Shown one piece after another: positions 44,990 through 55,246 of a stretch of DNA of 64,000 nt. How positions within the stretch are numbered: the first letter of the stretch is position 1; the number at the start of each line of letters is the position of its first letter. The position numbers were made by a program, and so were the translations under genes. The notes under the pieces were generated by a model. It did no database searches and had not been told where the DNA came from. It worked only from the letters and a program-made list of their open reading frames with translations. Source of the DNA: Campanula takesimana (taxonomy: Eukaryota > Streptophyta > Magnoliopsida > Asterales > Campanulaceae); contig JAOWBW010000428.1 of the NCBI GenBank assembly GCA_026119855.1, positions 558,001-622,000 of the forward strand, read 5' to 3'.

Positions 44990-45192
44990 GCATGTGTAAA
45001 CATGGCTTAACTGTAGGGTGCATGGTAAACATGGCAAGTGTGCATGTGCAAACATGGCAGGTGTGTGCATGTGTAAACATGGCAGGTGTGTGCATGTGTA
45101 AACATGTGTAAACATGGCAAGTGTGTGCATGTGTAAACATGGCAGGTGTGTGCATGTATAAACATGGAAAGTGTGTGCATGTGTAAACATGG
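44990..45192 (-). repeat. 25-base minisatellite in the C leader
   Basis: About eight units of GTGTGCATGTGTAAACATGG-type sequence. On the minus strand all three frames stay open and give His/Thr/Cys-rich peptides; this is repeat translation, not a gene. Confidence 0.9.
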
Positions 45193-45250
45193 CAAGCATC
45201 ATGATGTGACGAAAGTTAGACCCACTAAGTTTGAAAAAGTTTCAAAGCAG

Positions 45251-45270
45251 TCCCCAGCAGAGTCGCCACT
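45251..45270 (-). other. Primer binding site of element C
   Basis: Minus-strand GTGGCGACTCTGCTGGGGAC directly after the LTR end at 45271. Confidence 0.9.
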
Positions 45271-46406
45271 GTGAATACCCCTTTCCGATGAAGTGACGCA
45301 TGGGAAGTATCTTGTGATTATTTTTATTTACAAAGGGAATATTCTTAACGACATTAAAATTATGAGAGTCGCCACGCCGTTTTAATTAAAGCCAAAACAT
45401 TGAAAAAAGCATTTTTAGTGGGTTCAGGGGTCAAATTACAACAAGAGAAGAATATTGAACGTTATCACTCCTATTGCCCGAATCGATCGGTCTTTCTATC
45501 ATGATGAATGTGTTAGTAGTGTGTTGGTGATTTAGACCGGATCCGAAGATTGCCTACGTTCCTCTCAATGTGAGAAGCTCAGGTCAGCGTAGTTCGCAGA
45601 GAATTAGAATAGGCAGAAGAATCGGGATCATGCATAATGAGGGGGAATTACCTAAAGTTTAGGGTTTAGAAGTAGTTCCTAGATCATCATCGGGTTGATG
45701 AACCCTAGATCATCATCGGCTATGAAATAACATATAATTATGAAGATCACAACCCTAAATATAGCATAAATAAGGTTTTAATCTATGAACACGAAGAACA
45801 TGCGAAGAACATATTATGAACATGCAAAGCATATGAATGAAACTATGAATAAACATGAAAGAACATGAATATAAAAGATCTACATTAAAAATGATGCAAG
45901 AACATGAAGAAAAAGTTAGAGAACTTACCTATGTTGGCAAGAAATAAACCTTGGATCTTCTTGAGTGTTTGAATGCTTAATTAGGGAGAAAATTGTGTTT
46001 AAGAACTCCAAAATTCGGACTTAAAGCTCTCCAAATCGGACCCTAAACCAATAGCATGGGATTGGTTTATATAGTAAACTGAGGGGAGGATCTGATGGTC
46101 CAGATCATCCGGCGCAAAGGTGGCCGCCTGGCCATGATTGAAGCCGGCGACAAGAGTGGCCGCGTGGCCAAGATCAACGCGCAGCAAGGTTGGCCGCGTG
46201 GCCAAGGATGCAGGCTGACTTGATTCTTAAGCTAGGGTTTCTGCATGGTTTTAAGGAAACCATTTGTTACCTATTTTGATAGATTTTGCCATAAATGAGA
46301 TATTTCGGGAATCCGGGACAAGTCTTTACAAGGTTTCTAATTCCTATAAAGTCCTTGTACTTTTGGGAAAGTCCTAATAAACTCATTTTCAGGTCGGGTA
46401 CTAACA
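45271..46406 (-). mobile_element. 5' LTR of element C
   Basis: 1,136 bases, near-identical to 31792-32926; visible differences include AAGTGACG versus AAGCGACG near the left end and one extra G in the third GGCC box. TATATAAA (minus) at 46073-46066. Confidence 0.95.
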
Positions 46407-46411
46407 GGTAC

Positions 46412-46768
46412 ACACCATTAGGATAGAGGGTTTGCATATACTGAAGGTAGGCATTATAGTTTGGAGGGAACTGAGATGGGTCGATTGTGATGTTTGATTT
46501 TTAGGGATGACATTTTGGACAGCGACATGGGGTTCATGTTGTTGGGCAGTTTGGCCTGGATCGCTGGTATTCACCTCATTCCCATTCCGTCCCTGACTGT
46601 TCTGTGTCTCGCCACCCCCGTATGTTTGGACCAGAGTAGCAAAAAATGCATCTAGCTGAACCCTTATCTGTTCCATCAATTCCTCAGAGTGACCTTTCAA
46701 ATTCCGATCTAACCATGCTTGAAGCCCTGCTGGCGGCACAAACCCCTGATCATTCCCTTCTTCGGCCA
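46412..46768 (-). pseudogene. Gag N-terminus of element G
   Basis: ATG at 46768 opens MAEEGNDQGFVPPAGLQAWL, a predicted helix (EELMEQIRVQLDAFFATLVQ) and a Gln/Asn-rich stretch, cut by the GGTAC insertion site of element C. It resumes at 31791 in the same orientation. Confidence 0.75.
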
Positions 46769-47733
46769 TAATGATTCGAGAGAAGTCGGAGTAGAGCTTG
46801 AACAAATTAATGCTTGGAAAAGGGACCTTGAATCTTGCGCTAGAAGATGAATAAGATTCTCCCTTTACAAGAATGGATGAAAAAGAATGTTTTAAATTTT
46901 TGAAATGAGTTTTCTTTTATGTACAAGAATAAAAGAACAAAGAGAAGAAAAGTATCATTTTCAAAAAAAAGTTGAAGCGCAAGCAACGCACAAAAACCTA
47001 AGAAGCCGGACAAGCACCTCGCTTTGTTTTGACACGTTCGATGATTAGTTCCTGGGATAGTGGATACCGTCTCCAAAGTATAGGACCAACGTTTTTCACC
47101 TGTACTTATGACCATCTGAAGCCCCTAGTGAAGGGCCTATACTCTTTCTGGGATCCACCAATCGGGTTACGGTCTAAGTGAAGGTCTTGATAATTTTGGG
47201 TCAACCCAATCGTTCCAAAATATCCACACTTTAGGTTGTTTATAACATTTTAGGAATGCGTAGGGTTGAAGAGAAATTATTAGACAAAAACCGGCTTTAA
47301 AGTTGAGGATGTGTCATTTTGAAAATTTGGACATCGAGGCTTTTGATGGCTGGCTTTCATGTGGCTTACACCCGCAGCGACGACTAGTAGCCGTGCTTTG
47401 GGGCAAAAATGTCAATCGGGAGCCCTATCGGGGAATCGGTGACCCCCCTTCACTCACCGGGCTATATTCCCTAAGGTTTGTACGGTTTCTAAGTCGAAAG
47501 TTTGAAAACGTGCATCGTGTGTGAGGTCTCTAATTTTTGAAAAAAAAAATGATTTTTGAGAAAAAAAGAAAGAAAAGCACAAAAAAAAAATATTGTTTTC
47601 GTTTTTTATTTTCTTTTTATTTACACATAAAAGAAAAACCTGGAAAACAAAGTTAGGACACATATATACATACAAGGCGAAGGCAAGTAATGGCGAAAGC
47701 ACACAAATCGAGTCTAGACCACTTTTTGAAAAT
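46769..47733 (-). other. Leader of element G
   Basis: No ORF worth calling. Contains A-rich runs (47540-47600) and a block (47085-47165, GTTTTTCACCTG, GAAGGGCCTATA) resembling the Tat leader block of elements C and F. Confidence 0.6.
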
Positions 47734-47753
47734 GTCCCCAGCAGAGTCGCCAC
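47734..47753 (-). other. Primer binding site of element G
   Basis: Minus-strand GTGGCGACTCTGCTGGGGAC adjoining TGTGAGAGCCC of the LTR. Confidence 0.9.
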
Positions 47754-48795
47754 TGTGAGAGCCCGCGCTCGAAACCTAATCCGCGCTAAAATTCTCATAA
47801 TGGTTACCCTACTTTGGTTTTGAAAAGAAGAGTCGCCACCTCATTTTATTAAAGGAAAATAGAGATAAAACCTTTGTTGATTTAGAAAGAGAAGTGGGTT
47901 CGGGGGCTATGTTACGAGAGGAGAAGGTGTTAGGCACTCTGCTCGCCCTTTCGGTCTCTAGCATGCTTCCGCCTACGTTTGATTTTAGTATGCCTTTTTG
48001 AAAATGTCTTTTATTGCCCTAACTTTAAGAAAAATGTGTGTTATGTACAAGGTGTCTCCTAATCTAGGTAATGTTCATTTTGATCGCAACCGGGAACCGG
48101 TTTGGGTGGATTCCCGATTGGTTTTCAAAAATGGTTTGAACACATTTAAAAAAAGAAACATTGAAGGGGAGAGGGGATTATGTACAAATTATGCACCAAA
48201 TGGGAGACAAATCCCATCCAAAGCAAAGTTGATGTTGAAGTTCATGGACTACTACAGATTGTCATGTTAATGTACCTGTTCAAACCTAATCCAAATCCAG
48301 AACAAAAACTTGGGATTTTCTCCCAACACGTTAGAGAACACATTGGAATTTTGTTGCCCAGAACTGGAAAACAGAGCACATCTCATTTTGATTCAAAATT
48401 TACATCATCTAGACATGCAAATATAGAGAAACTCAAAACATGAAAGTTGCATATAACATATCAAAAATTAATCCTGAGAAGTTTAAATTCCAGAAAATAT
48501 CATTAGTGGTTTCAAAACACTTCTGACATCTAATGTCAGAAACAGGACAGCTTCAGTTCTGTGAGCATACGCTAGGATAAAAAAAAACGGAAAAGGGTCT
48601 TTCCTTAGGTCACAAAATTATTTCAAATGAATGAGTGGTTTCTTTAGCATGTTAGGAACAATCTTCATTTTATGAGCCAAACTCAGAAATCAATTTTAAT
48701 GCATGTTTTATGGCATGGAAAGGTAGAGTAGTCAGAAACAGAATGCACTGGACAGCAAACATGGAGCATGGAAACAAGCTTCAAAACATGATTTA

Positions 48796-50118
48796 TGTTA
48801 GGCCCAATTGGTAGGAAAATAGGCTAGAGGGGGGTGAATAGCCTAATTAAAACTTTTTCAAAGAGACTTTATAAATGTAAAGTCACTTATCAGTTTGCAA
48901 ACTATTATCAGCAAGCGCAGCGGAGAAGATATGACTTAGTTTAACTCACACAAAATCAGTATGAAATGGTTTTGAGAGCTTGGTTTAAACACAAAGTGAT
49001 TTCTAAAAGTTCAATGCAGTTTCAAGAGATTGGTAAATAGAAATAACAATGAATCAGTAAGAACAAGTACGATCTGCCGGTGATAGAGTTCTAACCGGCA
49101 GGGACAAAGTAAGCAACAGAGAACACAAAGATTTGGAGAGGTTCACAGTGTAAATACTGCTACGTCCTCTACCAAGTTTGGTCAGAACTTGGATTTGGGT
49201 TAAAAGCACTATTAGATATCCCTAGTCTATTATAAGAACGGCTTTGCCGGATACAAAGACTAAATTCTAGAGATTACTAATGGATCGGAATACAAATATG
49301 ACCAAGTGTTTTTGAGCGGAAAGTCCAAGAGAACTCGTCTTACTCAGGTGGGTGTGTGAGTAACTCAAACAACGTATTCCTTAGAATAATCTAGTTTGGG
49401 AATACTTACAATGTTGATGAGTTTGTGCACAAGTGTATGTCCTAATAAATGATCTAATGATTATCTGGACAGAATGTTTGAGCTTCAATAAATGCTCTAA
49501 ACAATCAACTCTCTTCAATGCACTAAAATCACCAACCCTCTTCAATGCTCTAAGTCCTCTATTTATAAGAGGAGTTAATGACTTGAGTCTTGTTGAAGAA
49601 GGCTTGCAAATTCAAATTCCAGCTGGGTAGTTGAGGAGCATTAAATGCGGTATCTTCAGCATTAATGGCGAACATATGGAGTACACGCATGTCTTGAAAA
49701 GTCTGATGGATAAAGACCCTTTGTCTCAACCGGTTACCTGCAAAAAGCAAGTAGAGACAGTAGAGCTAAAAATAGCTATGTATCAGACGGCGCAGTAATC
49801 ATAACAGAGCAGATAAACTACTTTCAGATAAGACAGTACGAAAGGACAAAGACAATCGGTAAGGTTGACTTTAAAGTAAAGCGATGTAACCTGACGACCA
49901 GTACAGACTGTCTTTGCCGATCGGCAACTTGAATGCTGGTCTGCTGATTTGCTTCCTCTAGCTGGTTTGCCTTGATTGAAAAGTTGTTATACACCTGTGC
50001 TGGTCACAAAGAATCCTAAAGGCACCTTAAACAGGTTCTAATAAAATTGGGGGATCCTAAGTGTTAAACATGATTGGGATTAAGCAATTCTATGTCCTAT
50101 ACATATATTTGAACAACA
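48796..50118 (-). mobile_element. 3' LTR of the second family B element
   Basis: 1,323 bases, ends TGTTGTTCAA/CCTAACA as in 14742-16152; the minus-strand TATA at 49567-49560 is preserved. The U3 word cluster is reduced to the perfect palindrome TTGCCGATCGGCAA near 49914-49927. Purine tract AGGAGGAGAT (minus, 50128-50119) adjoins. Confidence 0.92.
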
Positions 50119-50646
50119 ATCTCCTCCTAATTGCTTAATTCCAATCACCCTATCCAAGAACATCTATCTTAGCTTAGTAAAAGAATGTATAAGGAATGTC
50201 TATTTATTATCATTCCCTAAGCCAAGTCACACACTAGATGTCTCAGAAATAAAAATACAATAAAATAGATAGGGAAAAAGAAAAATGGACTGCTGATAGC
50301 AATGATCAGCAGAGAAATAATAATCTGCAAAACAAAGTTAGCATGAAGAGCAGCAGATATATTATAAGAGTATAACATAAAAATTAAGCATACACAAAAA
50401 CAGAATGTTAGCAAAGAGTTTGTTGGATATATCTTTGAAGGTCTTCAGGATATCTATATCATTGGCTACATTGACTCAAGACATGGGAGGGTCTTCTTAT
50501 TGGTCAGCAGCCTTTGATGTAGATTCAGTACGCTTGGCCTTCTTCTTTGCTCTGGCTTCTTCTTTGTCAGCTTTTCTTTTCTATCTCCTCTGAGCACTTT
50601 GTAACCTCTCAGTCAGCATCTTGTTATTGGCTTCAAGAGCCGAAAT

Positions 50647-53600
50647 CTACACTTGAGCTTCGGTAAGAGCAAGATTGGTAGCAGATATATCTTTTTCAGT
50701 TCTCTCTAAGTCTCTGATCTGCAATCTTTGGTTATCAACAAGTTGCTTCTGAATGGAATGCATACTCCCCAAACTTTCTGATATGGTAATCAGTCTAGAT
50801 TCTCTGTCCTCCAAAAGTTCTTTCAAGTCTTGGATCCTCTTATTTTCCTCCTCCTGATTGGACTTAAGGATTTTGTCAGAAAGATCCTCATAGATATGGT
50901 TCAATTTGTCTCGGAGGAAGAGGCCAGTATCGCCTAGATCGGCACGAGTAACAGGCACTTGTAGATCCTCAGTATCCCCTTCAAGGTGACTGAAGTATTC
51001 ATACATACTATTCAATACCAAGGGCTTCGTAAGACCAAGAGACGAATGCACCAGGAAGGAAGGAATAAAGTCTTTATTGATTTGATCAGCATCTTCTACA
51101 ATACCATCAGGATTAGGCAAAGACATCTCATCATCGGAAGATAGAACGATTAGCAAAAGAGATGCTGGCATCGGAGGGAGCAGATGGCAGAGGCAAGGGC
51201 AAAACTTGTTGAAACAAAGTAGCATCAGCAGCATAATTATCGATAAGAAGGAACTCAGTAGGAATAGAGGTAGAGTCAATGAGATCGGCAGCAGTATTGG
51301 CATGGAAGATCGGCAGAGGAAAGTCAGGATGCACAATAAGCGCACGATCTTCAGACGAATGAAAAACACCATTGTCTTCCATAGAGAGGAATAGGGCCAG
51401 AAATAGGTTCAAGCAGGCACGGCCCTTAAGAATCATGTTGACCAGATTCACAATCATCAATCTTGAGGTAAAGACAAGGTGATCAGCACGCTGTCGAGGG
51501 TGAAACATCGGAAGAGTCAGAGCAAGAGCAGCAGATTTGACCAAGTATAGCAGACCACGAGAATCAGTAGCCCTGAATTCAAGTATATCATGAAGTTCAT
51601 CGTTGATCATCAAGAACCTCCTCATCTAACCATTCATGTTGATGCAGACTTCCTTAGGAGAGGGACCAGGTAGGTGAATTTTACCACCAACCTTTAACTT
51701 ACCAGGTAAGCAGTGTTGAGGTTCATAGACTGGTCCTTTCACCTTAAGCTTTGACACCCGGGGAGCCTTCCCTTTCTTTCTTTTGAAATCTGGTTTAATC
51801 CAGGGTAAGAATATAAGCTGCTCACTCGTTGAGCCAGCAAGGAAAGAATGGTTTGAACCAAAGGGATAAGGAATTGGTTGTAGACTAGTTGTCCGTAGCT
51901 CTATGTAGTCCTTAGGATCTATCTCGTCTGAGCTTTCATTACCATCAACAATATTAACAACAGCAGGTTACTTTCTGGAGACAGGATCAACAACTGGAGC
52001 AAGAAGGACTTCAGGAGCAGGCAGCAGAGGAAAGGAATCAGGAGAAAATAAAGCATCCTGAAATTCCTCAAACTGCAAGTCAGCAGCAATTAGAGCATCA
52101 AGGTCAGCATTGTTAACTGGAATGGCAATCTCTGTATCGGCACCTCCTCCCAACTCAACAATCTCTCTAACACCAGTAGATTCAACCAGAACCACATCAG
52201 CAGAAGAGAGAGAAACTTGAACAATCTGAGTGTCTGCAGTTGGCTCAGAAAGATGAGTGTCAGAAGTTGGCTCATCGGCAATATCTATATCAGCATCTTC
52301 TCTTCCTGAGATCGGTGAATCCCTGACAACAACTTCATCAGCAACAAGAGTGTCAGAAGATTGCTCAACTGATGCAAGTTGGTCTTCTTCTTTAATCAGA
52401 GGTTGAGTTTCCATAGTTTCCTCAACTTGATTTACCAAGGGCTCATCAGCAGCACTGTTTCATCAGCAGGTTGAGTGTCGGAAGTTTTCTCAACAATCTG
52501 TTCATCAGATTTATCAGCATATCCCTTATCAGCAGAACCTCCATCACTGATCAATACTGAATCAGCAGAGGCTTCGGCGGACGATATAGTGGTGGCAGGA
52601 ACTGAGGGCTTCTTGTAGACAATGCTAATTGGCATCTTGTCATACTCACCTATTGAATCGGAAGAAGTGAGAGTGTCACCAGCAGACTTGTGAGCACAGA
52701 CGAAGTCAGTAATATCTACTGAGCTGCTTGGAGTTAGAGTAGGAGCACTTGGAGAAAAAAGCTTCAGATTCTCTTATCAATCAATGGTGATTGTCTTTAC
52801 TTTCTTCAAGAACTGATCAGCTAGATGACCAGTAGAGATGGTCTCACTATCATTGTAGGCAAGTAAGTCATCATCATCTTCTGGTCTTCCCATTTGGTAG
52901 GGATCAGATTCAAGGAAGTTTGACTGCTGATCGTATACCTCAGCATAGAAGACCCATACACTTTAGACCATCAAGTCTTGTCTAAATCTATCTTGGAAGA
53001 GGTAGACTTGATTCCAGGGAATCGGCAGCAGATCAAAGAAACGCCCAAAGTTTAACCTGTTTTGAAGAGGACAAACTTCTCTTTGAACATATAAGTGAGC
53101 CGGTTCAAGCTCATATTCTCCACATAATCAGCTCGATTCCCAAGAGGAACTGACTCCTTTCTTTCCTTATGAGACTGGAGCAGTCGGCGAATGAAGGGAT
53201 AGAGATGATCAATGGGAAACACCCAATTCTTTGGAAGGACCTTATTTGTGAGAGACCAATGGTTGCGATAGAAAGAATGGAAAGTGGGGTTTCTTATTGG
53301 TCGGCATTTTCTTACAAGAGCAGACCTCTTAAGTATATCAGCAATAGGATCTTCAGCCAGATCAGAAATGTCTTCTACTTCAGTCTTAATTATAGGAGAA
53401 GCAAGTGAAATACCATAGAGAAGAGATGGAGCAAATCATATCATCTTAGCTCTAGGATCAGCATCTGGAATTGTAACAGACTGAACCTGATCAGCAGGTT
53501 TTGGCTTTGGAACGGCAGATGGTTCACCGGCAGATATAACTTTTGACTTTTTGGTTGGCTCTTTATCAGCAGCCTTGACTAACTTCCTTTTTCTAGGAGC

Positions 53601-54513
53601 AGCAGGAGTTGAGTCAGCAAGAATCCTATCTGTATATGGAGCAGGAGTAGATACATCTGTAGGGGCAACAGCAGCAACCTTAACAATCTTCTTTGCCTTC
53701 TTCTTTCTCAGAGTACCAGCAGTAGGAACAACTATTGTACCGGTAGAGGCCTTCTTGGAAATTTTTCCAGTCAGGAAGCTTGAAGGATTTAAGCTTATCA
53801 AACTCAAGGCTTGGAGGTGCTGGGGAAGCTCTAACGATTTCTGAGTTGTGCCTCAAAATAGTGCTAATCAGCATATAATGGCATCCCTTACCAGGTTGAG
53901 CCTTGTTCTTTCTTCTATCCTCCTTCCATTTAACAGAAGCAATGGCAATGACTCTAAATAGGTAGGCACACCAGTTGAATTCTTCTTGCAATACAATGGC
54001 TGCCATCGCCTCAAACTGAATATCAGTTACATGGCTGTGAGATCCAGATCTGCTGACCAAACATATATCCATGATTTCAGCAAGAGCAAAATATCTCCTT
54101 CTATAATGAGCTTTCAGATGATTATCTCCACTAAGTCTAGGACTGACTCCCCTCATAAGGGTCCATGCCTTGTCCAAGGACTTATCATCAGTTAGACTAG
54201 TTACACCTTTACTTCCAAGGAGTGGGAAAACAGTAGAAATAGAGGATGGAGTGATGGAGATAGGGATGCCGGCGATAGTAGAATTGATGGAGACGAAGGT
54301 AGACAGATCATTTGGGGTAGTGATGACTGAGGCGTTGGAGAAGAACTCTTGCACTTGACCCAAAAATATGAACTCAACACCAGTTGGAGTGATGAAGGAG
54401 TCCAGAAGAGAACCAATCAATAGATTTCTCAAGAAATCCCCGTCAAGAGTGTCATTGAAGAACGTGAAGTCAACATAGCCTCCATAGATATCCTTTTCGT
54501 TTCTTGATATTTT
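50647..54513 (-). pseudogene. Family B ORF3 (env-like position), about 3.9 kb, broken
   Basis: Minus-strand pieces in order: 54513-53680 (folded-looking domain: FTFFNDTLDGDFLRNLLIGS, LVSRSGSHSHVTDIQFEAMA, EFNWCAYLFRVIAIA), 53807-53436 (Lys/Ala-rich, KKKAKKIVKVAAV, likely nuclear-type basic stretch), decayed middle, 52635-51968 (acidic, Ser-Ala-Asp-rich), 51625-51131 and 51372-50647 (ending in a long coiled coil, RIQDLKELLEDRESRLITIS). Frame changes at about 53.7, 53.3, 52.4, 51.9 and 51.2 kb. No membrane helix is clear. The first exon begins after a TTTTTGCAG acceptor (54522-54514) without its own ATG. Confidence 0.65.
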
Positions 54514-55246
54514 CTGCAAAAATACTCAAGAAATCTCACATGTTAAAATCAATTAGTTCAAAATAACTTTGAAATACAAGTATAAAATCATCAAGTAGCT
54601 ACCAGTGATTAGAGTAAGAACTTAAAGACTGGTAGGAAATATGAGATGATGAACACAAGCAACAGGGAGAATACGAGAGAGAATGACGAGCGAAAAGAAT
54701 AAGAGGAGTTTAAGTGAAGCTTTTATATGTTATGGAAGAAAGAGAGAATAGGAAGGGTCTACATGGGAGAAATAGAATTAATGATGAGTTTAACTGTAGT
54801 GAGTATATCGGAGTACGTGCGCACACAATGAATTTTATGCGCGTACCAGACGGTTTAAAATAGACGGTTAAACTTAGGAGGGAGAAGGGGTAAAGACGGC
54901 AACAATAATATAGTAAGTATAAAAGTTACCTTTCCGATTTATCATAAGGATTTGGGATAAATCTTTGACACGATTTGGGTAAGGCGGTGCACACATGTGT
55001 CAAAGAGATGGTGTGACCGATTGTACCTTTGATTTGACTGTGCTTACATCATGTGTCAGAGAATCCTTATCCGTTAGAATGAGATCTACCGATGAATTTG
55101 AATTTTGAATTTTGACAAATCGGCAAGACATAATATGTCAAGTTGTTGGTCGGCAAGATATTGTCGGCATAATGTTCGTCAGCAAGATATAGTCGCTTTG
55201 CTGATTTGATCAGCAGACTAACACAAGTAGCAAATTCAGCACAATT
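54514..55246 (-). promoter_or_regulatory. Spacer with possible internal ORF3 promoter
   Basis: Between RNase H and ORF3. TCGGCAAG/TCAGCAAG words lie at 55118-55210; a TATAAAAG box (minus) at 54727-54720; then a CT-rich leader; a possible GTAGCT donor near 54600; and an acceptor at 54514. The words sit about 400-480 bases upstream of this TATA, close to their distance in the family B LTR. Confidence 0.4.

Larger units (their letters stand above)
43992..45250 (-). other. Leader of element C
   Basis: About 1.25 kb between PBS and gag. Includes a 25-base minisatellite, a GA run, repeated GGTACAAG near 44930-44965, and at 44215-44335 the leader block shared with element F. Confidence 0.75.
31792..46406 (-). 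mobile_element. Complete Tat-like gypsy element C, 14.6 kb, non-autonomous
   Basis: Two near-identical 1.135-kb LTRs flank 12.3 kb and are bounded by a perfect 5-base target duplication GGTAC (31787-31791, 46407-46411). Minus-strand order: 5' LTR, PBS, leader with microsatellites, gag, protease, truncated RT, a gag-like fragment, then about 6 kb with two antisense genes and tandem repeats, then the 3' LTR. The LTRs differ at only a handful of visible positions, so insertion is recent although the coding parts are broken. This suggests mobilisation by a partner element. Confidence 0.95.

Noticed and set aside
44819..45202. Minus-strand ORFs giving His/Thr/Cys-rich peptides
   Set aside because: Translation of a 25-base minisatellite; all three frames are open, which shows repeat structure and not selection for a protein.
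50217..50593. Short hydrophobic ORFs near 50.2-50.6 kb
   Set aside because: They lie in the ORF3 3' UTR, overlap on opposite strands and have no start context or homologue I recognise.
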